The position numbers and the translations under genes are program-made. Under the pieces are notes generated by a model. That model was not told the DNA's origin, made no database searches, and was given only the letters and a program-made list of their open reading frames with translations. This document shows positions 22,466 through 35,017 of a DNA stretch of 64,000 bases, in pieces. The stretch covers positions 248,001-312,000 of the forward strand of contig BDSL01000089.1 of assembly GCA_003116995.1 (NCBI GenBank), given 5' to 3'. This DNA comes from Yamagishiella unicocca (lineage: Eukaryota > Chlorophyta > Chlorophyceae > Chlamydomonadales > Volvocaceae). Within the stretch, counting starts at the first letter, position 1. Each line of letters opens with the position of its first letter.

Positions 22466-24670
22466 GATGGCACGGAGGGGGGATGACGTCTGCACATGGT
22501 TGAGGCTGTGGCCGCGGGTCCGGAGACGGGGACGGTAATTTCCGTGCGGAAATTGATGGGCAGCAACTGGGGTGTTTAGTGCGAACCGGATGTTGAGGGG
22601 AGTGCCCCTCCGCCGGGGGAGTGTGGTGCTGGTGTGCCGGCCGGGTGGGAGGCTGCGCGGGGCTGCTGCTGCTTCTGCTTCGACTAGCCGTACACAGCGG
22701 CTGCTGTGGTTGCGGTGGTTGCAGAGGCAGGGTAGGGCCACGTGGAGCGAGTGCGGGCAAGAGGGTCGGGCGGCCTAGTGGGGTGCGGCCTGGGTTAGCG
22801 CGCGGGCATCGAGGGAGACGAACCGGCCATTTTCAGCGGAGGGCGTTCGGAAGCTGCCGCTCCCTACCGCCCCGCACACGGACGCAGATACCAGATCCCC
22901 TGGGGGCCCCGCAGTGCATATGTCCGAATGGAAGAGAGCTACAGCTGGTAACAGAAGGGGCGCCTGGGTGGCCCTGACGCCTACGAAGTAACCCACCAGG
23001 CCGCTGCGCGTGTGGAGCCACCGGCGCCGGTGGCTGGATGTCGCGAAATCCATGCTTTCGCCCAGGCCGCCACGCCACATCAACGTATGGCCAGGCTCGC
23101 AGAGCGCCGTTTGCCGCCGCCTCAGCTCGGACCCCTCCTCGATGGAGCCCGCTTGAACATAGGAAGTCGACCGCGCTGCTATGCTAGGCCCACGTCTAAA
23201 GCAGATTAACTGAAGTTGTGCTAGCTTTTACGGCTAGGCCGGCCTAAGTCAACAAAGAATCTGCCAGGTGGCGCCCGGCATGAGACCACCAGGGCAAGGC
23301 AACGCAAGGCTATAACTATGTTCCCATCATGGGATGACCTTTGAGAACAATATCAGGGGATATCTTGAACGAAGTAGAAGATTAAAACAAGGGTTGAAAT
23401 TAGCTCTGCTCGTTGCAGGAAGCTAGGCTCCGGATGGTGTTGAGTTTAAAGTAATGAGACTACAGTCGAGGTGAGGCGATGACCTGACACAAAGATGTCA
23501 CCCTTGTCAAGAATTGACGCAGTACTGGGTGCCGTAGAGCCGCATACGGTCAGGCCGTAGCGCTAAGACATCTCTTCATTCTCTGGCTTAGCAACTCATC
23601 ATCCCAATGGCCAAACCCTCTCCCGAAGTCTTATGATTGAATGGATTTGCCTCCTCGAACCTAGCTGAGTAATACCGTATCCAGGTCGATGCCCGATTTT
23701 ATACCTGAAGGTACCGGTACTCACAGCTGTGGATAAATTTACAGCCGTGTAAACAATTCGATATGTCAGGGCAGCTCGCCTCGGCAGGCACTTCCAATGT
23801 CAACCCTCCGAAGCCGCTCAGGTTTCGCAAATAGGACGGGCTCAGGTCCAGAGTATGCAGACAACATTTCAGGATACTTACTCCAATAGGGAAGATGAAA
23901 AAATTTGGGAGAAGTTCGTTGCGGCCAAGTTCCGGTGCGAGGAATTCAAAGCCCCCCGGAACTTCTGATCGCTTCGCGAAATTATGATGGCACATAAGGA
24001 AAGCTCAAACTTCCTGTCTAGGTGCCAGTATGGTGCGTAACTAAGTTTACCTGTACGGTGCGTAACGTTGAGTCTGCTCCCGCTCGGATTTTGAAGTAGG
24101 GTTTACAGCCGTTAGCAATTGCAGCTACCTTACCGCACCCATGAAGTGTGCACAATGCTCCTTGCGCAATTATTCCATATTTGCCGTAACCAAATTGGCT
24201 GCATCGCCGTATGATGACGACGGAAAAGGAGGCCACCTCGTTCGTCCCCATGGGATCGCGACGGGGACTAAACCAAGCAGTAATATACAGGCTGGCTAAA
24301 CTTGCTGATCACTCCTTGATCAATCTTAAATCATGATATGTCCCCAAGCCCTGGCTTTTCGAAACCGGGGCCTCCGGCGGCCTAATACCGCAGATTGTTT
24401 CCGGCACTCCTCCCGCCAAGCGCACACCCTCATGCATTCCTCCTGTATCCCTTCCGCGGCCCACATACTCATGCTTGCAAGTATGAGGATGAGCATGCTA
24501 CAGACGTAGGGCCCTCCCTGGTCTTGTCCATATCCCCGCGAACCGTTCGGTCAGGAGGCGCTTCTAAAGCAATAATGCAGGGGAGAGAAAAACATTTTAT
24601 AATTATCTATATATGCGGCCAACAAAGAGCCCGCATCCTCATGCTTGCAAGTAAGGCCCGCTGCCGTGAT

Positions 24671-24727
24671 GCGGCATCCTGTCAGACCCCTGTCAGACGC
24701 TCCTGCCAAGGCGGTACAGGATGCCGC
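24671..24727. repeat. Inverted repeat with 12-bp arms
   Basis: GCGGCATCCTGT at 24671-24682 pairs perfectly with ACAGGATGCCGC at 24716-24727, leaving a 33-nt loop that itself contains a direct repeat of TGTCAGAC. Function unknown. Confidence 0.7.
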
Positions 24728-25020
24728 CCGCTAACCGGCAGGCCGCGGTTCAGGGTCCGCTGCCCAAAACTCCCACCTGGACAATGTTCATTGCATGCAC
24801 CATTCTGGTTACCATTGCATGAACAGCAGCTGGGGGTGCTGTACCGGCACCGCCTACGTGTCAGGGCGCGCGCTACGTATCGGGTCGCCAACGCTAGCCA
24901 GCTAGCTATAGGCAAGGGTCAGGACGACACCCAAGCTGCCCGGCTGGCTGGCCGACTGTCAGGGCTGGATAGTTGGCTGGGTCTCTCGCGGTAGTCTTCC
25001 CCATTTTGACGGGTAATGGG

Positions 25021-25090
25021 AACGAGAGATGGTCTCGATAGTCAGGAACGAGAGATGGTCTCGATGGCCTGGAATGAGAGATGGTCCCTT
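25021..25090 (+). repeat. 26-bp tandem triplicate
   Basis: Units beginning AACGAGAGATGGTCTCGAT start at 25021, 25047 and (diverged) 25073. Each unit contains the palindrome GAGA..TCTC. It lies upstream of RPN5. Confidence 0.8.
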
Positions 25091-25876
25091 CTACTTTCGT
25101 TCTTTGCATTGACCCATTTCATCCCTCGATTCGCCTCGCATTCGTGCGGGGCCTCCTTTCTCCCCAGCCGCCTCAACCGGCTTAGGCGGAAGCTCGGATA
25201 GATGGAAGCTCAGGCGGGCGGTATTCCTTTGTGCTTGGGCTGGTGCTGCCCGAGAGACTAACGAAGCTATCTAACATGAGGCGTGCCTGCAGATGTATCC
25301 AATTACCACGCCTCTTATTTCTTTCTATACAACATATCCAGCCCTTTGACGCATCGTTGGTGGCCCACGAAAAGGCAGCAGACAGGAGCCGCTCAGGCCG
25401 TTTAGGACAGCCAGGGTTCAGCCAGCACACCGTAAGCAATTACCAATTACCCCATCGTAAGCAATTACCAACCACCCCGGGAAAGTGGCCCAAACAGAGC
25501 CCCAATAGCGTCCGCAAGCCCAGGTGAGCCCATGCCAAGCGGGGGGGCCCACACCGAGACCTCACCGTCAGGCACAGGAAACCCCGCCGCGGCCAAGAGG
25601 GCAGGGCCCGACAAACAATAAGGTAAAGCTGCACTAGCAAACAGTTTTTTGGCAGCCTGAGGCGCTGAGACTGAGAAGTCGGTTCCCGAAACCGTACGGC
25701 ATGCAACTGAAGGACGAGACGATTGTAAACTCAAACTGTTCCTGTATTGCAATTTCAGGAGATAGGCCCACGACGATTGGTACCAACTTGTTCACGACGC
25801 CTCATTCTACATACGTGCTTTTTAAAGGCCAACCCATTTTGCGTACCGGTATTACAGGACTGCGCGTTAAGGAGAA

Positions 25877-28800
25877 ATGTCCGTCGGGGAATTTACCGCT
25901 AGCAATATTGCTATGGATATGGACGACAAGGAGAAGGGCAAGGGGGGGATAGTGGACATGGCTAAGCTCACTAGTGACATAAGCGCTCAGAAGGAGCTTG
26001 CGACCAAGGCAAGAACGCAGAATGATGATGTCTAACGATGCAATATGCCTGTCAAGTGATCGCGGCCATTGAGTTCCGGTCAGATCTATTGCACGGGGAA
26101 TCCCCTGAACAGTATACGGTGTCATGGCGCACAGGGTCAGATGGCACAAGCAATTGAAGGGCTACTAAACCTGGAGAAGAGCAGCCGGCTGGCAGAGGAC
26201 GTGTCGGCAACAAAGGCTTGCTGCTCAGCCATCCTGGACGTATGCTACGAGGCCCGAGACTGGCGGGCGCTTGAAGAGAATGTAATGCTGCTAACGAAGC
26301 GGCGGTCTCAGCTAAAGCAGGTGCAAAGGGAGCTCTTGGTGGCATAACGTTATGCGCAGTATCCTGGGAGAAGGCGGGTGTGTGGAGGCTGCAGGGTGAC
26401 CGATTTCATTCACGCCCAGGCCTGTCTCGTCCCATGCTTCTTCCCCGGCTCTTTTGGACTTCCGTACTTGTGGACCCGGTGCTAGCAAAGAGACCAACGA
26501 ACGGGTTTGGGTTATTACACCATGTTGCAGGCGGTCCAAGCAACCGTCCGCCAGGCTATGTCGTACATTGACGGCATCGAGGACAAGGACACTCGGGTAT
26601 CGCTCATCAAGACCCTCCAAGCGGTCACGGAGGGCAAGGCGAGTCTCCGCCCCATGGCTCTCTCGCCTGCCTAGCCCACCATGCTAGCTGGCTGCTGGAA
26701 TATCCGCCGGGCCCCACCCCCAGAAAGACTTGGCTCGCTCCCAATCTGGATACTGCCCCCTCCTGTTGGCCTATGCGTTTGCCTCGGTGCCAAGCCCGGT
26801 GCCAATCCCCACGTAATTTGAAAAACTGCCCCCGCCATTGCACTGGCAGATTTTTGTTGAGATTGAGCGGGCTCGCCTCACCAAGCGCCTGGCTGCCGTC
26901 AAGGAGGCGGACGGGAATGTGGATGAGGCGGCGGACATCCTGCAGGAGGTGGCGGTGGTGAGCGGGGACCAGGGCCGGGGCTGAGGGACGGGGGTCTCGC
27001 GGGGTGCGGAGGACGCGCATCGGAAACGCGGGAGCTGGGCTAGGGGCAGGAAGGCAGCCGAGCTGCAGGGGGACCGCATGCTCCACAAAACACGCTGCGC
27101 GGGATCCGTTTTGCTGTCTACCCACTCCTCGGTGCCGCTGAGTCGGTCACGCCACTTCGCGTTGGCTGGGATCGTTGGCAGCTGGATTGCTGCCTGGGGC
27201 TGGGTGATATCGGTGCCGACGGGCTGATCCACTAATGGAGGCAGACACGCTACTGGGCCCTATGTCGCCAGGTCGTCCTGAGCAGCAGCACGAGGGAGAG
27301 GACGGGGGGCACCTGGCAGGGAGGCGTGCGGTGCAGGGGCGGGAGGGGGGGGAGAAAATACCCGGCTGCACGATATGGGAAACTGCGGACAGGAACTAGG
27401 GGCGGGGGGCTACAAAGGGGCGGGGGGAGAGTGCGTCCAGCCGACCCGTCGCGCCGCACTAGCCCTTGTTTCCCGGGAGGGAGGCTCCGGCTCCCCCGCG
27501 TCTCCCCCCGAGCACCCTAGGGCCCGCGCCCCTCCGCACGTGGGCCATGCCAGCTGGCTTGCCCAGGCCGGCCATGGCAATGCCGCACGCGTACCCGAGC
27601 CCTGACTTCCTTTTATCGGTGACCCCGCCGCTCCCCCGCCCCTGCCGGCGATGCGCCCACCTCCCTGGAGGAACCCCCACCCGGGGGGCTCTCATACCCA
27701 CCCGGGGTGGCCGGCATGCGGCCCACTGCCGGCCCCGCTGCTGGTGCAGTGCCCCTCCGCGCCCCGGGCTTCCCTCACAAACCCACCTCGTGTGGCCTCG
27801 GATGTTTACCCCCCCCCCCTTACGACCATGCGCCAACTATCCTGTCCCTGTCGCGTAAACGCTTTTTATGCCACCCCTTACAGGAGACCTTTGGCGCCAT
27901 GGCTAAGACGGAGAAGATCGCCTTCATCCTCGAGCAGGTCCGGCTGTGTCTGGACAAGAAGGACTTCGTGCGCGCGCAGATCCTTTCTCGCAAGGTGTCG
28001 CCTCGGGCCTTCGTGGAGCGCAAGGGCGAGGGGCAGGGGGAGATCGGCATCGAGGGGACGGCCATCGAGGAGGCGGACCCGGTGAGGCAGGGTGGCGGGT
28101 TTGGCAGGAAAGTCCGTGTGCTAGGAAGCCGGGAGGCGGGGCGGCAGGGGGTGCAACGACCGCGGGCCCAGGCAGCGGGTGCAACGACCGGAAGGCCAGG
28201 CAGGGGGGCGTCCATCAGGCCCGGTACCTACCACCCAACACAGCTGGCTTGGGTGATCGCAATGAGGGCCGCAATGAGGGCCGCAACGAGGGCAGTACTG
28301 AAAGCGGTTCGATGCGTATGGACGTCCGGGGTCAGGGATCTGGCAGCGGGACGTCTCACCGCCCCTCGCCGGCCTCACTGCTCCTCCTCCGCCTCCGCCT
28401 CACGACTCCTCCTCCGCCTCACGACTCCTCCTCCGCCTCACGGCTCCTCCTTCGGCTTCACGACTCTTCCGCCTGACTGCTCCTCTGCGCCGCTGGCTCG
28501 CCCCTGCCGGGCCCCTCCAGGGCACTCCCGGCCTGCCTGAGCTCAAGCTGCGCTACTACGAGCTGCTCATCCGCTACTACGGCCACCTCAACAACTACCT
28601 GGAGGTGCGGAGGCGGGAGGGGAGGGGCGGGGAGGGGGCAGGGAGGGGAGGGGGGGCTGGGGCTGGGGGGAAGGGGCGGATGCGCAGATGTAGCTGCCGG
28701 TGGCACGTCACGGGACCTGGTAGCACCCAGGCTGCGGGCTCAGGTGGTGGCGCCCTTGGGGACCCCGTCCGTCGCTGGTTGAGTGGTGATGCCCCAGGCG

Positions 28801-31068
28801 AGCCGTACCGGGTCGTCGTGTCATCGCGGGTGTCGGGGGGAGGACGTTCCGGAGGCACCGCGGCCCGCCCGCCGCACACAGACGTCCAGGTCCCCACGGA
28901 AGCATACCCCACCCTCCCGCCACCCTCCCGCCACCCTCCCGCCATCCCCCTCTTAACTGCCAACTGCCAACCGCAGATGACCCGCTGCAACCGCGCCATC
29001 TACGAGGTGCACCTTCTGGCCGAGGATGCGGAGAAGTGGAAGCCGGTGGGTCGCGGGAAGGAGGGAGGGCGCGGGCGCGCGTGTGAATTAAATCCCGGCT
29101 GGCGAGGGCAGGGAACCGCGAGGCCGCACAGCCCGCGGAATGAGGGTGGAGGCGTCAGCAGTAGCACCAGCGGCCTGGGTGCCCTACCTTCGGACTGCCC
29201 CGCCCTGCCCCTCCCGAGCCCCCTTCGCCGCCCCCTGACCCCTGCCTCCTGGCCCCCCTCCTCCTCCCCCCCCCTGCCTCCCTCCCCCAGGTCCTCCAGC
29301 ACGTGTGCTGGTACCTGGTGCTCGCCCCCGACTACTCCACGCAGCACGGCAGCAGCAGCGACCGCACGACGCTGCTAACCACCACGATGCAGGCGAGCAG
29401 GGGGGCTGGGCGGGTGGTGGTGCCAGGTGGGGGGACTGGGGCCGATATCCACGGCCGACAAACCAAGGCGGTGACGATGGCAGTCCAGAAGAGACGGGAG
29501 GCGAGTAGACGGAGCGGAGGCGCTGCTGAATCGTAGTGTAAGGTGATAAGGCAACGGGATCGGTAAGAAAATGTAGTAAATGAAGGAAAGGCGGCTGGCG
29601 GAGAAGCTGATCGGAAGCGGTGAGTGGGTCGGAGGGCTGGCCAGCAAGGTGGGTCGGAGGGCGGGAGGTGGTCGCTGCCCTCCCTCGCACGACCCCGGCT
29701 CACACCTGCCAGCAGGCTGGCAGCGCAAGGCCAACAGCCCCACCACCCCACCCCACCACCACACACCACACCACCCCGCATACCCTGCTTGCAGGACAAG
29801 AAGCTGTCCGAGCTGCCCACGTATAAGGCCCTCCTCACCACCTTCACCAACACGGAGATCATCCGCTGGACGGCGTTCGAGGCGCAGTACGGCGCCGAGG
29901 TGGCGGCGTCCGGGGGAGTCTTTACGGGTGGGCGCGCCGCATGGGCACCGGGGGGCGGGGTGGTGTGGTGTGGGGCCCCAGCTGAGGATGGAAGAGGAAG
30001 GACTGAGAAGTGGTGCACGTCCCTCATCCCCATCTCCGCCTTTCCCCGCACCCAGTCACATTCTCCAGCAGCATGCAGCCTCAGTCTCCTCTAAAACGCT
30101 ACGGGTGGTAACACCTGTCCCCCTCTGTGCTCAACCCTCTGTTCACCCTCTGTCCGTCCTCGCTGCCCCCTCCCCCCTCCGGTCGTACGTCCCAATGCTC
30201 CAGCATGCGCCCACATCCTCGCTGTCCGCCGACCATGCGCCAATTATCCTATCCCTGTCGTGCAAACGGTCTTTATGCCCCTCCCCCCTCCCGGTTTTTT
30301 TCGGACATCCACGGGTTTCCCTCGAATCCCCCCTCCCGCAGACCCCAAGCGCATGGAGGACCTGAAGCTCCGCGTCATCGAGCACAACGTGCTGGTGGCC
30401 GCCAAGTACTACAGCCGCATGCGCACGGAGCGACTGGCCACCATCCTCAGCCTCACGCCGGAGCAGGTGGGCGAAGACGGGGAAGAGGCGAAGCGGGGCG
30501 GCCGGGGCTTCCACCTCCCACCTGTTCCATTCCTCCTCCGCGGGTTCGTCGATTCAATTACTCTCTACGTTCCGGCCACCCACCCACCCCTTCCTGCCGC
30601 CCACGCGCCCCTTCCGGCCACCCACCCACCCCTTCCGGCCCAGATGGAGAAGCACGTCAGCGAGCTGGTGGTGGCCAAGGCCATCCAGGCCAAGATCGAC
30701 CGGCCCGCGGGCCTCATCACCTTTTCGAAGGAGCAGGCGCCGGAGGAGCAGCTCAACACCTGGGCGGGCAACATCGGTGAGGAGGAGGAGGGCGCCGCAT
30801 TGGGGGCGAGGAAAGCGGCCTGGGCGGCGGGGCGGGGTGGGGCGGGGGGACACACGCCTCGGGTTTTTCCTGGTGTGTGCGCGCGTATACCTGACTTGCA
30901 CTGCAGGGCGGACATCCCTGGGCTCTCACTTGCCTCATCCCACTCATCCGCTCCATCCCGCACTCCGCTCCGGAACCAGCTCGGCTGCTGGAGCTGGTCG
31001 ACAAGAGCTGCCAGCTGGTTGAGAAGGAGGCCATGGTGCACAAGGTGGCGCTCACGACCGGGGCGTGA
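25877..31068 (+). CDS. RPN5: 26S proteasome lid subunit RPN5 (PSMD12)
   Basis: PCI-domain scaffold of the proteasome lid. Exons: 25877-26029, 26135-26320, 26531-26638, 26850-26957, 27884-28081, 28521-28604, 28977-29045, 29291-29392, 29795-29927, 30342-30466, 30644-30776, 30980-31068; about 495 residues, close to plant and human RPN5. Order of matches: [112 protein letters not shown], then the PCI/winged-helix region ([51 protein letters not shown]). The intron after EGK must use a GC donor (AAG then GCGAGT), because no in-frame GT is available; the introns after exon 8 and perhaps exon 1 also look like GC-AG. If exon 1 ends at 26008 the protein is seven residues shorter. Confidence 0.93.
27821..27877 (-). 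repeat. Dispersed repeat family B, full copy
   Basis: Reverse-oriented copy occupying the 3' end of the fourth RPN5 intron and stopping about 6 nt before the acceptor AG. On the minus strand it contains GCGTTTACGCGACAGGGACA followed by GGATAGTTGGCGCATGGTCG. Confidence 0.75.
30225..30280 (-). repeat. Dispersed repeat family B, full copy
   Basis: Reverse-oriented copy in the ninth RPN5 intron. Its minus strand carries GGATAATTGGCGCATGGTCG, clearly related to the copy at 27821, and it is followed 15 bp later by a family A copy. Confidence 0.75.
30295..30327 (-). repeat. Dispersed repeat family A, short copy
   Basis: Reverse-oriented copy (plus strand TTTTTTCGGACATCCACGGG then TTTCCCTCGA) ending about 13 nt before the acceptor of RPN5 exon 10. 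It is nearly identical to 12901-12930 in the phosphatase gene. Confidence 0.75.
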
Positions 31069-31172
31069 GGGGCAGAGCAGCAGCGGGGGGGGAGGGGGGA
31101 AGAGGAAATCGAGGGGGGGGGGAAGGGCTGAAGTAAGGGGGAGCGGCGACGCGGAGGGGAGGGGCTGGGGGG

Positions 31173-31200
31173 GAAAAAGACCCGTGGATGCGAGAAAAAG
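31173..31200 (+). repeat. Dispersed repeat family A, short copy
   Basis: Plus-oriented copy containing GACCCGTGGATGCGAGAAAA about 110 nt past the RPN5 stop codon, so in its 3' UTR. It shows that the family is not confined to introns. Confidence 0.7.
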
Positions 31201-31527
31201 GGGAGGGGCGGGGAGAGCCTTATGTGCCGGTAGATAGGCAGGTGGCTAGGAGGTAAGGTGGCTAGGTTAGGCAGCACAGGTCAGATGGGTTCGCCGCTGC
31301 AGCAGGTGTTGCGGTGGTGTGGGCGGAAGCAGGGAGAGGTGGAAGAGCGGCACAGCGGGCGGCGATCATGCCCCTACGGTGCTGGGGCAGAGCGCGGTTG
31401 TTCGTCGGTGGGGGGGCAGGAGGCCCGGCTGCAGCGGGGCGCGAGAGAGGACTGGATGCGACCCCGGAGGTGACACGCCAGGCGCTCGGGCGCAGCAGGT
31501 GCGGTGCCGCGACCACTGGACGGCTGT

Positions 31528-31532
31528 TGTAA
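31528..31532 (+). terminator. Poly(A) signal TGTAA of RPN5
   Basis: TGTAA about 460 nt after the RPN5 stop codon, followed by an A-rich AATAAA-like stretch. The position fits cleavage at about 31545. Confidence 0.55.
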
Positions 31533-31545
31533 GCCGCTGCCAATG

Positions 31546-32370
31546 CCAATAAACTCAGTTGTCGCCCCTTAGCTATCCGCCCCGATAAAGCGTTCGCGCG
31601 TCATCGCCTGCCAGCCAGCACCTGGGATGCCCGAGGCGGCCCTGTGCGTCCCGCTGCGTGGCCAGGGTACGTGTCCAGGGCGCAAGAACAACTGTGGCTG
31701 GCGTCGCTTTGCTTGATGTGGCTCCCGGAGCAGCGTCAGGAGTGACAGGGGGCGACGTCGTACTGAACTAAGGATATCTGGGCCTGTAGCTCATGTCGCA
31801 GCGCCTGCTGCTGGTCCTCAGCATGCTCAGGATCAATATGCAGGCAAAACTCTCCTGGCGCTTCGCAATGCACCGACTGTCAAAAGGTGCCCGAATTGGC
31901 TGGGAGGCTTGTTCATGTGTAAACCGCTTCGTTGCTCCTACATTTCACGGCCTGAACTTCAATGCGATGGGCGTTTGCCAACCCCATCACCTATATGCTG
32001 GATCACGGTTGCTGTTAAGTACAAAACATGGCCGTTGGTTTTCAGTGAGCGTACCGGCAGCTTCATGCAGGCTACGCTCAGAATTTCCCCTAGCCTGAGG
32101 TACCGTTGTGATAGTCAGCTACCTATGCAAAGTAGCAATTTGCAGCGATTTACCCGGCTTTGGATTCAGGTAACGGCTGGATTGAACACGTACCAATTGC
32201 AGTCTGCGCCGTTCGACCACATAGAAGCACCTTGGGATACGAATGTCATTATTTGCCATAACACGCTATGGTAATTGTCGTCCCAACCGAATCCTTCCTA
32301 TGCTCAATCCTTCGGAGCTCCTCACCCTTGCTTGTTGCCGCCGCTGGTTACTAGGAACCCAAGAGCGGTG
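31546..32370. other. Intergenic, promoter region of ALKBH6
   Basis: No coding region supported. Composition is mixed, with no tandem repeats of note. The open frame continuing upstream of ATG 32371 to 32275 has no better start codon. Confidence 0.5.
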
Positions 32371-34356
<1,986 letters not shown>

Positions 34357-34846
34357 GGCCTGATCGTGTGTGCATTGACCGTTAAGCGATTGTGTGTGTC
34401 TGTGTGCGTGTGTGGAAAGGACAGCGGACGGAGCGAGATGCAGTGCAGGCCTGCAATAGCGGGGGATGGCCGGGAGGCCGAAAGGATCTGGTGGACGTTT
34501 GGGCGGTGCGGGAAGGGGCGCCGAATGATGTGCCGCAGGGAAGACAACGGTGACCGTTGTAGATTTGGCCAAGGCGATTGTTCCTTTCGACCGCGTTCAT
34601 CACGTAAGAAGTCTGGAACTATGCGCGTGCCTGTTTATCCTTCTCGCTAGCCGAACTCGCCGGTTGCTGGCAAGCGCAGCTGGCTGTGTCTTCCTGCTTG
34701 CAATCTAGTAGGGACAAATGTATCGAGGAAGTGTGATGCTATCCCAAAAGGGAACAGTAAGGGATTTAGTGGCAGGTGCTGTCGCGTCGCGGGTCATGGT
34801 CATGTGTCGCGGGTCATGTGTCGCGTCGGTCGGCTTCGCGTTGCCA

Positions 34847-34853
34847 TATAAAA
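34847..34853 (+). promoter_or_regulatory. TATA box of lectin-like gene 1
   Basis: TATAAAA about 170 nt upstream of the start codon. It is preceded by short repeats of GTCGCGGGTCATG (34787-34822). The second paralogue has a TATAAAA at nearly the same distance from its ATG. Confidence 0.6.
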
Positions 34854-35017
34854 GCTGGGAGGCCATCAATTACAAGCATCAAAGCAAACCTTCTTCCAAT
34901 CTTTCGGAGTCTGATTTGCCGTGGACTCCTTCGTTTGTCCTCACCAGCGCCTCTCGGTCAAGCAACGGTAGAACTTCCCCAGTTCCAGCCGGCATTTTGC
35001 AACAAAATCGCCGCAAG

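Larger units (their letters stand above)
22466..25876. other. Divergent intergenic region, no supported gene
   Basis: This gap separates the 5' ends of cyclin H (minus) and RPN5 (plus), so it holds both promoters. The central part (about 23.2-25.8 kb) is clearly less GC-rich than the genes. Apart from a small hairpin at 24671-24727 and a 26-bp triplicate at 25021-25090 I see no structure. The 199-codon frame at 24395-24994 has no domain-like composition. Confidence 0.5.

Noticed and set aside
24395..24994. 199-codon plus-strand ORF between cyclin H and RPN5
   Set aside because: The first codon is not well supported, there is no recognisable motif, and it spans an inverted repeat (24671-24727).
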